Shown here in pieces: positions 1 to 6,938 of a stretch of DNA of 22,041 nucleotides. A program made the position numbers and the translations under genes. Within the stretch, counting starts at the first letter, position 1. Each line of letters opens with the position of its first letter. The notes below the pieces were generated by a model. That model was not told the origin of the DNA, ran no database searches, and saw only the letters and a list, made by a program, of their open reading frames with translations. This DNA is from JBFMAE01 sp040756085 (GTDB taxonomy: Bacteria; Desulfobacterota; BSN033; UBA1163), in assembly GCA_040756085.1 (NCBI GenBank), contig JBFMAE010000332.1, positions 1 to 22,041 of the forward strand. The letters run 5' to 3'.

Positions 1-52
1 AAAGTTGATATGCTTTCTGCCAAACTTTTAATTCCTTATAATTTTTAAGCAT
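1..52 (-). CDS. Four-helix-bundle (IVP/S23-type) protein, 5' end only
   Basis: Reading the minus strand from the ATG at 52-50 gives MLKNYKELKVWQKAYQL before the left edge cuts the gene. This is the characteristic N-terminus of the four-helix-bundle family first described as the protein encoded in 23S rRNA intervening sequences. The neighbour at 389-751 has the comparable FENLKVYQKALEYV. A purine-rich AAGGGGG lies eight bases upstream and can serve as ribosome binding site; it belongs to the repeat word at 61-90. Only 17 codons are visible, so the fold is inferred from this motif. The biochemical role of stand-alone members of this family is not known. Confidence 0.72.
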   Translation of the reverse strand, partial: MLKNYKELKVWQKAYQL

Positions 53-60
53 TTCACTTG

Positions 61-90
61 CCCCCTTGAATCCTAGACCCCTTGAACCCT
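61..90. repeat. Tandem CCCCTTGAA word, right flank of the partial four-helix gene
   Basis: CCCCTTGAA occurs at 62-70 and again at 78-86, separated by TCCTAGA. On the minus strand the word reads TTCAAGGGG, and its G-run supplies the likely ribosome binding site of the gene starting at 52. It resembles in style the word repeats around the other four-helix-bundle genes here but has a different sequence. Confidence 0.6.
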
Positions 91-94
91 TTTT

Positions 95-328
95 TTATCC
101 TTTTTCATTTAGAGGCAGATTTTCTCTACATGAAAGCCATTCATCCAGGGCATCCTTTTTGAACCTCCAGCTTCCGCCCACCTTACGGCAGGGGATCTCT
201 CCGTTTTTAGCCAGACGATAGATGGTCCGGACATGGACGCTTAAATATTCTGCCGCTTCCCGTGGTGTCATGATCTCCCTCATCTGGATTTCGGATTTCG
301 GATTTCGGAATTCGGAATATTTATTCAT
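95..328 (-). CDS. Small excisionase-type helix-turn-helix DNA-binding protein
   Basis: The 77-residue product carries an excisionase-family (MerR-like) winged HTH at about residues 19-66: MTPREAAEYLSVHVRTIYRLAKNGEIP followed by a wing with GGSWRFKKDALDEWL. Such proteins bind DNA as small regulators or recombination directionality factors. The start at 328 is chosen because GGAG lies eight bases upstream; a longer frame to 388 has no such site and runs into repeat DNA. Residues 1-15 (MNKYSEFRNPKSEIQ) are encoded by a run of TTCGGATTTCGGA-type repeats, so the ancestral start may have been Met16 or Met20. No integrase is nearby, so a mobile-element role is unsupported. It lies between two four-helix-bundle genes on the same strand. 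Confidence 0.8.
   Translation of the reverse strand: MNKYSEFRNPKSEIQMREIMTPREAAEYLSVHVRTIYRLAKNGEIPCRKVGGSWRFKKDALDEWLSCRENLPLNEKG
288..318. repeat. TTCGGA word repeat inside the HTH gene 5' end
   Basis: The word TTCGGA, mostly spaced by single AT bases, recurs four times across this stretch of the plus strand. It lies within the reading frame of the HTH gene and encodes its unusual charged N-terminus, so repeat DNA appears to have been captured as coding sequence. Confidence 0.6.
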
Positions 329-350
329 TTTTATTTCTCCTTGCCTTCTT

Positions 351-381
351 AGTTCGGAGTTAAGAGTTCGTAGTTCGGAGT
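351..381. repeat. Left arm of word repeat bounding a four-helix gene
   Basis: AGTTCGGAGT occurs at 351-360 and 372-381, with a partial copy GAGTTCG at 364-370. The inverted form ACTCCGAACT is found at 770-779 and a nine-base copy ACTCCGAAC at 756-764, on the other side of the 389-751 gene. The gene is therefore enclosed by an inverted pair of tandem word repeats. Confidence 0.72.
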
Positions 382-388
382 CTACCAT

Positions 389-751
389 TCATTTTTTTAA
401 GGATTTAATTAGTCCTGTTACCATTTTTGATAGCTCCGAACAAAGGCATCTCGATTGTCGTTTTGTTTCACTGCTTATAAAATTTTGTCTATATGAAATT
501 TCACTAATTGCAATGCACTCCCTGATGGATCGTCTTGCTATTTTTAAAAATTGATTAAACTCTGGTTTACTCCCTCCACTTCCTTCTGCAATATTTAAGC
601 AGATAGATATCGAGGCCCTTTTAAACTGGTCTATTAAAGAAAAGATTTCTGTTTTAGTGAAACCTTTTGTAACTTTGTAGACAAAATCAACATATTCCAG
701 GGCCTTCTGGTAGACTTTTAAGTTTTCGAAATCGAATCTCTCTTCATTCAT
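389..751 (-). CDS. Four-helix-bundle protein (IVP/S23 family)
   Basis: The 120-residue product matches the four-helix-bundle family typified by the protein encoded in 23S rRNA intervening sequences and related to the Avd accessory protein of diversity-generating retroelements. Diagnostic features are FENLKVYQKALEYV in helix 1, then NIAEGSGGSKPEFNQFLKIARRSIREC across helices 2-3, and a basic C-terminus. Length is typical. The start at 751 has GGAG five bases upstream, supplied by the flanking repeat word TTCGGAGT. The gene is AT-rich compared with the catabolic genes. It is bracketed by inverted repeat words, and its stop codon nearly abuts the spacer before the HTH gene. Function of such orphan copies is unknown; no rRNA, reverse transcriptase or variable protein is nearby. 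Confidence 0.88.
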   Translation of the reverse strand: MNEERFDFENLKVYQKALEYVDFVYKVTKGFTKTEIFSLIDQFKRASISICLNIAEGSGGSKPEFNQFLKIARRSIRECIAISEISYRQNFISSETKRQSRCLCSELSKMVTGLIKSLKK

Positions 752-755
752 AAAT

Positions 756-779
756 ACTCCGAACCAATTACTCCGAACT
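756..779. repeat. Right arm of word repeat bounding a four-helix gene
   Basis: ACTCCGAAC at 756-764 and ACTCCGAACT at 770-779 are inverted copies of the words at 351-381. The second copy touches the stop codon of the histidine kinase (779-781), so the element abuts the kinase gene without visible spacer. Confidence 0.7.
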
Positions 780-3691
780 TATTTATCCAGCACTTCTCGC
801 ACTTTCCTTGCCAGGGCTTCCGGTGTGAAGGGCTTCTGGATGTAATTCACTCCCTTCTCCAACACACCATGGTGGACAATGGTGTTATCCGTATAACCCG
901 ACATATAGAGAACTTTGAAGTACGGGTATACTTGTCTGAACCTCTCTACCAATTGGCGTCCATTCATCTCCGGCATGACCACATCAGTCAAGATCATATG
1001 TATAGACCCCTTCTGCTTTTCGCAAATCTCAAGAGCGTCAGTTCCATTTGACGCCTCTAACACGTTATATCCCTGCTTCTCCAGAACCTTCACAGCCAGT
1101 TTCCTAACCGCCTCATCATCCTCAACGACAAGAACCGTCTCATTACCCCAGGGAATTTCTTCCTTAATCTCTTTCTTACCTATCTCCTCCGGAAGTTCAT
1201 CCACCCTGGGGAGATAAATTTTAAACGTTGTCCCTTGGACCGGTTCGCTGTAAACCCATATGCTCCCTCCGCTCTGCTTCACAATCCCATAAACCATCGA
1301 TAAACCCAACCCTGTTCCCTCCCCTTTTTCTTTGGTCGTAAAGAAAGGTTCAAAAATTCGCTCTCTGACATCGGGAGTCATCCCCACTCCTGTATCACTC
1401 ATCGAGAGCATCACATAACGACCCGGAGTCACCCCAATATGGGCACGAGCATAGGCTTCATCTAATTCGACATTGGCCGTCTCAATGGTCAGTTTTCCTC
1501 CCTTCGGCATCGCATCCCTCGCATTGACCGCAAGATTCATGATCACCTGTTCGATCTGTCCGGGGTCGGTTTTAACCTGTCCCAGATCATCAGCCAAAGA
1601 GTTGACCAGTTCGATATCTTCGCCGATAACACGGCGAAGCATCTTATCCAAATCTTTTAGGAGGACATTCAGATTTAACACCTTCATTTCCATCATCTGA
1701 CGTCGGCTAAAGGCCAGAAGTTGACGGGTTAGATCCGTTGCCCGTTGAGAGGCTTTTTGGATCTCCTGGATGTTTCCCTTCAAGGGGTCTCGTTCTTTGA
1801 GGTCAAGGAGGGAAAGTTGACTGTAACCTTTGATAATTGTTAGAAGGTTATTGAAGTCATGGGCGATACCTCCGGCTAAACGACCAATAGCCTCCATCTT
1901 CTGCGATTGGCGAAGCTGCTCCTGAAGGGACCTCATCTCTTCTTCCGCTCGTTTACGCTCGGTGATATCTCGTGCAATCACCCGAAACCCGATCCGCTCA
2001 CCTTTTGCATTTCTTATCAAAGAAATGGAACCTTCGAGAATTCTCTTTGTGAAATCCTTTCTTATGATCTCATATTCAAATGCTTTTGCAGGCTCCCCAG
2101 TGGTGTATACTCGATTGAATCTCTGATATACTTTTTTTGCCATCTCTTTATCCATGTACTGTCGATTGTTCACACCAATCAGTTCCTCTTTCGAATACCC
2201 AAATATTTTTTGCAAAGAATTATTGAAAAAAGTGAAATTTCCGGCAATATCTGCCTCAAAGTAACCATCTTCGATTGCATCAAGAATGTTTCTATACCGT
2301 TCCTCTGATTCCCGAAGGGCCTGCTCCGCATGCTTGCGCTCGGTGTTATCCTCCACTGTGCCTTCGTAATATAAGATATTGCCTTGGACGTCACGAAAGG
2401 CACGAGCACTCTCCCGCACGAACAACACCGCACCATCTTTTCTTTTCCATCCTGACTCCAATCCTAATACATACCCATCTCTCTCCATCAATTCCGTGAA
2501 TTGAGTACGGCTGTAGCCTTCCGCATATCCTTTTTGTACTACATTCAACTGTGCCAGTTCTTCGAAACTGGTGTAGCCGAGCATCTTAATCAAAGCTGGA
2601 TTCGCTATGAGAATCTGTCCATCGGGAGTGGTGCGGTAAATCCCGATCATGGCGTTCTCAAAAAGGCTGCGAAACCGCTCTTCACTCTCCCTCAATGATT
2701 CTTCTGCACGCTTACGCTCAGTGATATCACGGATGATGCCTTGGTATCCTAAAATATTTCCATCGTGGGTCCGCTGCACAGACGAAGTAAGCAGGCAGTC
2801 TATCTCTGTCCTATCTTTCTTACGAAGCTTCAACTCAAAGTCTCTAACAAATCCATTTTGCTCTATCTCTTGCTGAAACCTCGATCGGTCCTCGGAATGA
2901 ACATATGTATCCTGAGCATTTAAACCCCTCATTTCCTCTTTGCTGTAGCCAAAGAGATCTAAAAAGGATTGGTTGAAATCAATAACCTTTCCCTCTCGAG
3001 TAGTAATGTAGATCGCATCTCTGGACCCCTCGAAAAGGGTACGATATCTCTTCTCGCTCTCCCCTAACGCCTTCTCAGTATGTTCCCGTTCTTTAATTTC
3101 ATTTTTTAATGCACATTGATTATTAAGCATTTTTTGTTGATCGCGACGCAAAACATATACTAAGAGAAAAGACATGGCAGATATTATAAATAAAGAAATT
3201 AAAAACCTTGTCTTTAATTCTTCTGATGATATAGGTTGAAAACCAGAATAAAACAATGAAATTGAAAGGATACAATAAAATATTAAGATCCATAGCAACC
3301 CTTCTTTAATATCGATTACAAGAAAAACGAGCATTGGATAGATATAAGCCCAGAATATGTTAATAGATTGTTTCTCAACAACAATTCCATAAATCAGATA
3401 AATGCCATATAAAGTTATGAATAAAACTAAAAAATTACGGAAAATAATATATTTCTTTTTTTCTTCGATTGGATTGAGTAAAGCAAAGAGAAGAACAATC
3501 AAACTCATCAACATAGAGAAAAGGAAAAATGTGATACCATATCTTCCTATGCATAAATTTTTAATTATGAAATAGCATAATGTTGGAGATGCTAAAATTA
3601 ATATAAATTTAATGACAAACTTTTTACGAGACATCTCAAATTCAAATTTATCTTTTTGATCAGTTGGAATTTTGAAATCAAATATTCTCAT
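779..3691 (-). CDS. Membrane-anchored multi-PAS hybrid histidine kinase
   Basis: The 970-residue product is a sensor kinase fused to its own receiver. Order: about six hydrophobic segments (residues 25-182), a short helical linker, three PAS/PAC units (about 213-330, 335-455, 462-582) joined by RKRAEE/ESEERYR-type linkers, HisKA with AHDFNN (phospho-acceptor His611), an HATPase domain with N-box Asn723, DTGVG at 766-770, FEPFFTT and GTGLGLS at 792-798, and a C-terminal receiver with acidic pocket EDDE, phospho-acceptor Asp903 and Lys953. It should autophosphorylate and pass phosphate to the receiver or an outside partner. No output regulator is adjacent, so the signal is unknown. The AT content jumps over the N-terminal membrane part, suggesting a transplanted sensor module. 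The ribosome binding site is weak. Confidence 0.93.
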   Translation of the reverse strand: MRIFDFKIPTDQKDKFEFEMSRKKFVIKFILILASPTLCYFIIKNLCIGRYGITFFLFSMLMSLIVLLFALLNPIEEKKKYIIFRNFLVLFITLYGIYLIYGIVVEKQSINIFWAYIYPMLVFLVIDIKEGLLWILIFYCILSISLFYSGFQPISSEELKTRFLISLFIISAMSFLLVYVLRRDQQKMLNNQCALKNEIKEREHTEKALGESEKRYRTLFEGSRDAIYITTREGKVIDFNQSFLDLFGYSKEEMRGLNAQDTYVHSEDRSRFQQEIEQNGFVRDFELKLRKKDRTEIDCLLTSSVQRTHDGNILGYQGIIRDITERKRAEESLRESEERFRSLFENAMIGIYRTTPDGQILIANPALIKMLGYTSFEELAQLNVVQKGYAEGYSRTQFTELMERDGYVLGLESGWKRKDGAVLFVRESARAFRDVQGNILYYEGTVEDNTERKHAEQALRESEERYRNILDAIEDGYFEADIAGNFTFFNNSLQKIFGYSKEELIGVNNRQYMDKEMAKKVYQRFNRVYTTGEPAKAFEYEIIRKDFTKRILEGSISLIRNAKGERIGFRVIARDITERKRAEEEMRSLQEQLRQSQKMEAIGRLAGGIAHDFNNLLTIIKGYSQLSLLDLKERDPLKGNIQEIQKASQRATDLTRQLLAFSRRQMMEMKVLNLNVLLKDLDKMLRRVIGEDIELVNSLADDLGQVKTDPGQIEQVIMNLAVNARDAMPKGGKLTIETANVELDEAYARAHIGVTPGRYVMLSMSDTGVGMTPDVRERIFEPFFTTKEKGEGTGLGLSMVYGIVKQSGGSIWVYSEPVQGTTFKIYLPRVDELPEEIGKKEIKEEIPWGNETVLVVEDDEAVRKLAVKVLEKQGYNVLEASNGTDALEICEKQKGSIHMILTDVVMPEMNGRQLVERFRQVYPYFKVLYMSGYTDNTIVHHGVLEKGVNYIQKPFTPEALARKVREVLDK

Positions 3692-3738
3692 AGATTGTAA
3701 CCCTTTAAAAAAGACAAAAAAGAAGAAATTTATTTCTT

Positions 3739-3801
3739 TTAGTGCTTTAAGCTGCCCTCTTGCAGCTTCAGCTTCTCTTCCGCCCGCTTAAGTCAGATAA
3801 C
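3739..3801 (-). pseudogene. Relic of a PAS-domain linker (sensor kinase fragment)
   Basis: On the minus strand this stretch reads VI, stop, LKRAEEKLKLQEGSLKH, stop. It matches the linker that follows PAC motifs in sensor kinases; the intact kinase just downstream has DITERKRAEEEMRSLQEQL. It has no start, is interrupted by a stop and lies only about 50 bases before the kinase start. It is probably the residue of an older or longer PAS kinase gene. Confidence 0.55.
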
Positions 3802-3850
3802 CTAATCAAAATTACAAATTCATCAAGGATTTATAAAATTTAGCAAATTT

Positions 3851-4026
3851 TGTTCCAAAATGTCCCAAATTGTCATAAAAATTCAGATACTATTTCTATC
3901 TATCTGTTTATTTTAGATATTTTTAGGTTTAGAAGTGGATAGAAGAATGAGAAGAGAAGGGCAGGCTTAAACTATTAACGTGGACAATTTATGAAAAAAT
4001 TACATAAAAGATGACAATTTTGGACA
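3851..4026. repeat. Imperfect inverted-repeat unit, probable IS or MITE relic
   Basis: TGTCCCAAATTGTCAT at 3861-3876 is matched in inverted orientation by ATGACAATTTTGGACA at 4011-4026 (15 of 16 bases). A third related copy, TGGACAATTTATGA, lies at 3981-3994, and TGTTCCAAAA at 3851-3860 looks like a degenerate extra copy. Repeated motifs at both ends of a short AT-rich unit without a transposase suggest a relic of an insertion sequence or a MITE. The family cannot be assigned from the sequence alone. Confidence 0.45.
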
Positions 4027-4113
4027 AGTGCGAAAGAATGGAGTAATGGAGCAATGGAATTGTGGAAGAATGGTTTTAAATAAATGGGAAAAGATTAAAC
4101 ACCGGAAATTTGG

Positions 4114-4161
4114 AATAATGGAATGATGGGTCAAATCCCAATATTCCAACATTCCATTATT
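4114..4161 (-). terminator. Hairpin over the end of the Mo-subunit gene
   Basis: AATAATGGAATG at 4114-4125 pairs perfectly with CATTCCATTATT at 4150-4161; the loop contains a further GGG/CCC pairing. The hairpin overlaps the stop codon of the Mo subunit (4157-4159) and ends the operon, so it could act as a terminator or 3' stabiliser. It lacks a clear U-tract and is built from ATTCCA/GGAAT words, so it may equally be a dispersed repeat. Confidence 0.45.
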
Positions 4162-6457
4162 TTGGGTTGGCTTTTTCTTTCAATGCTGCCAATACCTTTT
4201 CTGAAGTAATGGGGAGTTCTTTAATCCTCACTCCCACGGCATCATAGATGGCATTGGCAATGGCCGGTGCGGTTGGGACCAACCCCGGCTCACCAATCCC
4301 CTTGGCGCCAAAGGGTCCGAATTGATCATCCGTTTCGATCACAATGGGTTCAATATTGGGGACATCCTTGGCGGTCAGCATCTTATAGTCAAGAAAGTTC
4401 GGGTTCATCACTTTTCCATTCTGCAAGATTAGCCTTTCGGTCAGGGCATAACCGATCCCCATGGCGGCTCCACCATAGACTTGACCTTCTAAGAGCATCG
4501 GGTTAATGGATTTCCCTACGTCGTGGGCAGCAATATATCTAAGAATCTTCACCTGACCGGTTTCCTTATCCACCTCCACCTCCACACCGTGTGTCCCATA
4601 GGCGTAGGTGACGGAAAGATTTCCTTTAAATTCTTTGTCTAAATTCTCATTGGCAGGATCGTAGAAGTGCTCTGCCATCACCATCTTCCCACCCGTGGTA
4701 TAATGAGCGGCCCTCAATGCCTTTCCCAACGGGGTCTTCTTTTCAGGATCTTTCTTTGAGAAGATGGTTCGATCCCTGATGTCTAAATTTTCAGGACTCT
4801 CCCCCAATGATTGGGCAGCCACTTCGAGGAGCATCTGCTTCACTTTTTTCGCCGCACCCATGGCAGAATTTCCAGCCACAAAGGTCGTTCGGCTGGCATG
4901 GGCTCCCACGTCCCAGGGACAGACATCCGTATCGGTATGGGTGACGACCACGTCCTCTGCCCTGACTCCAAGTTCCTCGGCGACAATTTGCCCAATGACA
5001 GTATCCGCCCCCTGTCCCATATCAGTCGCCCCGGTGAAGACATTAACAGTTCCGAAGTCATCCACTTTGATGATCGTTCCGCACCCATCCGATTTATAAA
5101 CCCTGGCACCTCCACCTACATGGATCATCGATGCCATTCCCACTCCCCGTCCATCTCTTCTCCCTCGATTTTGTCGCCAGTCTAACTTTTGTGCCACGGC
5201 ATCAATGCATTCCCTCAGCCCACAGGTGTTGATCTTAAAATTCTGAGGCGTGATCTCACCCGGCATATTGGCATTTCTCATTCTGAAGTCAAGAGGGTCA
5301 ATCCCAGCCATCTCCGCTAAGATGTCAATCTGGGAATCGATGGCAAAAGTAGCCTGTGGATTTCCATACCCCCTCATTGCTTGAGACCAAGTATTATTGG
5401 TATAGACACATTTGGCGATATATCGAATATTGGGAACTTTATAAAGGGAGGAGATGGGCATCATCATGACCGAAGGTGTGGTGGCACCCCATGAAGTGTA
5501 AGCGCCATTGTCGAGGGTCATTCGAATATCCCGAAATGTTAATATTCCATCCTTCGTGCATCCCTGGGCGATATTAACGATGGCAGGCTGCCTGGGTGAG
5601 GTAGCAAAAAATTCCTCCTCACGGCTGAAGATAATTTTAACCGGTTTTCGAGTCTTATGAGCCAATAGTATGGCAATGTATTCATAAGCGTAAGTATCAA
5701 GCTTACTCCCAAATGCACCGCCGATTAAGGCTTTAATGACTCGAGCTTTCTTGCCCTGGAGTCCCATGGTAGCAAGGGCATCCGTGTAATCCCTCTGGGC
5801 GAGGGAGGGGATCTGAGTATTGCTGTACATAGTTAAATTATTTTTCAGATCGAACTGAGCCAAGCATCCACTTGTCCCCATACAGCAGTGAGTCACCCAG
5901 GTAACCTTAAAACAGTCTTCTGCAACATAGGCAGAATTTTTTCTTGCCTCATCCACATCTCCTACAATAAGTCTCCAAGGAAGATTGAGGACATTGGTTG
6001 GTTTTTTCTCTTTTCCGCCCAAATGCTCTTCATGGATAAGGGGGGCGCCGTCCTTCACGGCCTCCTCAGGATCGAATACAGCCGGGAGGATTTCGTATTC
6101 GACTTTGATGAGAGCGAGGGCCTCTTCAGCAATATCAGGATCCGTGGCAGCGACAGCGGCAACCTCATCCCGATAGGATCGGACCTTATTTGCCTTGAGA
6201 GGGACATTATCTTTATAAAAGCCGAATTTAATAGGAGGGATGTTATAGCCCGTTAAAATAGCCTTTACACCAGGAAGTTTCTCTACTTTAGAGGTATCAA
6301 TACTTAATATTTTTGCATGAGGATAGGGGCTGTAGAGGATCTTCCCGTAAAGCATCCCGGGAACCTTGAGGTCATGAATATAAATCGCCTTGCCGGTGAC
6401 CTTTTCCTCTGCATCCATCTTGGGAATTCGCTTTCCGATGTTGATAAAGTCTTGCAT
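4157..6457 (-). CDS. Xanthine dehydrogenase-family Mo-cofactor subunit
   Basis: The 766-residue product is the large molybdopterin-binding subunit of a three-component hydroxylase of the xanthine dehydrogenase/aldehyde oxidase type. It would insert oxygen from water at a ring carbon or aldehyde. Visible motifs: GGAFGSK (246-252), AMRGYGNPQ (360-368), MGQGAD (481-486), GAHASR (518-523) and KGIGEPG with the catalytic-type Glu723. It lacks the AYxCSFR loop of true CO dehydrogenase. Length is near that recalled for HcrA of 4-hydroxybenzoyl-CoA reductase, but substrate cannot be read from sequence. The start at 6457 has GGGAGG five bases upstream. It is separated from its 2Fe-2S and FAD partners by an inserted four-helix-bundle gene, an unusual break in a normally tight operon. 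Confidence 0.93.
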   Translation of the reverse strand: MQDFINIGKRIPKMDAEEKVTGKAIYIHDLKVPGMLYGKILYSPYPHAKILSIDTSKVEKLPGVKAILTGYNIPPIKFGFYKDNVPLKANKVRSYRDEVAAVAATDPDIAEEALALIKVEYEILPAVFDPEEAVKDGAPLIHEEHLGGKEKKPTNVLNLPWRLIVGDVDEARKNSAYVAEDCFKVTWVTHCCMGTSGCLAQFDLKNNLTMYSNTQIPSLAQRDYTDALATMGLQGKKARVIKALIGGAFGSKLDTYAYEYIAILLAHKTRKPVKIIFSREEEFFATSPRQPAIVNIAQGCTKDGILTFRDIRMTLDNGAYTSWGATTPSVMMMPISSLYKVPNIRYIAKCVYTNNTWSQAMRGYGNPQATFAIDSQIDILAEMAGIDPLDFRMRNANMPGEITPQNFKINTCGLRECIDAVAQKLDWRQNRGRRDGRGVGMASMIHVGGGARVYKSDGCGTIIKVDDFGTVNVFTGATDMGQGADTVIGQIVAEELGVRAEDVVVTHTDTDVCPWDVGAHASRTTFVAGNSAMGAAKKVKQMLLEVAAQSLGESPENLDIRDRTIFSKKDPEKKTPLGKALRAAHYTTGGKMVMAEHFYDPANENLDKEFKGNLSVTYAYGTHGVEVEVDKETGQVKILRYIAAHDVGKSINPMLLEGQVYGGAAMGIGYALTERLILQNGKVMNPNFLDYKMLTAKDVPNIEPIVIETDDQFGPFGAKGIGEPGLVPTAPAIANAIYDAVGVRIKELPITSEKVLAALKEKANPK

Positions 6458-6497
6458 AACAACCTCCCTTTCTAATCACCAATAATCAATAACCAAA

Positions 6498-6518
6498 CAC
6501 CAAATAATAACCAATCAC
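6498..6518. repeat. Left inverted repeat of the inserted four-helix cassette
   Basis: CACCAAATAATAACCAATCAC matches, in inverted orientation, the sequence at 6891-6911 with 19 of 21 bases identical. Further AATCACCAATAA and ATAACCAAAC words surround it (6474-6525). Together the two arms enclose the four-helix-bundle gene at 6530-6895. Confidence 0.75.
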
Positions 6519-6529
6519 CAATCTCCTAA

Positions 6530-6895
6530 TTAAGAAGATTTATCAACGATTGAAGAAAAAATCTTCTTTAGCTCCAAGGCCTCTGTTAATAAGTAATCAA
6601 TCTCTTCTCTGCACTCCGGATTTGCCTCTAATAAAAGCTCAAGCCAATAATGGGCCTCTTTAGCTTCCTTTCGAGTAATTTTGATCCGATGCTTAAAGTC
6701 TTTCTTACTTAAAGCATCGTTAGCCTCGCGATAATTTGCACCAATCGAGCCACTTGCATCTATTAGTTGTTCGATAAGCTCATTATTGATCACATTTTTG
6801 GGTAACTGTTTACAAAGCCTTATTACATTTTTAGCAAATTCTAAGGTTCGCTTTTCGAGATCAAAGCAATGTTTGGTTATTGGTGATTCAGTCAT
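6530..6895 (-). CDS. Four-helix-bundle protein (IVP family) inserted in hydroxylase operon
   Basis: The 121-residue product belongs to the second common subtype of the four-helix-bundle family: FDLEKRTLEFAKNVIRLCKQLPK, then INNELIEQLIDASGSIGANYREAN, KKDFKHRIKITRKEAKEAHYWLELL and an acidic last helix. It is all-helical and probably oligomeric by family analogy. It lies between the 2Fe-2S and Mo subunits of the hydroxylase. Its first codons (MTESPITK) are written in the CACCAATAACCAA repeat words that also flank it, and no clear ribosome binding site precedes the ATG, so translation may be weak or coupled to the upstream gene. Base use is AT-rich. No role in hydroxylase assembly is known for the family; insertion as a cassette is the simpler explanation. 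Confidence 0.87.
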   Translation of the reverse strand: MTESPITKHCFDLEKRTLEFAKNVIRLCKQLPKNVINNELIEQLIDASGSIGANYREANDALSKKDFKHRIKITRKEAKEAHYWLELLLEANPECREEIDYLLTEALELKKIFSSIVDKSS

Positions 6896-6911
6896 TGGTT
6901 ATTATTTGATG
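6891..6911. repeat. Right inverted repeat of the inserted four-helix cassette
   Basis: GTCATTGGTTATTATTTGATG is the inverted partner of 6498-6518 (two mismatches in 21). It covers the start codon of the four-helix gene (6893-6895), so a stem formed in the transcript would include the initiation region. Confidence 0.75.
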
Positions 6912-6938
6912 ATTGTCATTTGGTTATTGGATATTGCC

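Larger units (their letters stand above)
3692..4156. other. 465-bp intergenic stretch with relics, no gene
   Basis: No convincing gene is present. The stretch holds a short palindrome (AAGAAAT-TT-ATTTCTT, 3723-3738), a 3739-3801 PAS-linker relic, an imperfect inverted repeat spanning 3861-4026, and a GGAATAATGG/ATTCCATTATT hairpin at its right end. It separates the kinase from the Mo-hydroxylase operon, both on the minus strand, and must contain the kinase promoter, which I cannot place with confidence. Confidence 0.65.

Noticed and set aside
95..328. Prophage or integrative element excisionase
   Set aside because: Only the DNA-binding domain type is shared; no integrase, attachment site or phage gene is present.
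61..381. CRISPR array, because of the repeated words near the left end
   Set aside because: The repeats are too short, irregularly spaced and partly inverted, and there are no spacers of uniform length or cas genes.
222..554. Plus-strand frame of 110 codons across the HTH and four-helix genes
   Set aside because: It spans two well-supported minus-strand genes and repeat spacer; no protein features.
389..751. Accessory protein (Avd) of a diversity-generating retroelement
   Set aside because: The fold is related, but no reverse transcriptase, template repeat or variable-region gene is visible in the window.
4157..6457. CO dehydrogenase large subunit (CoxL)
   Set aside because: The active-site loop reads AMRGYG, not the AYxCSFR of genuine CO dehydrogenase.
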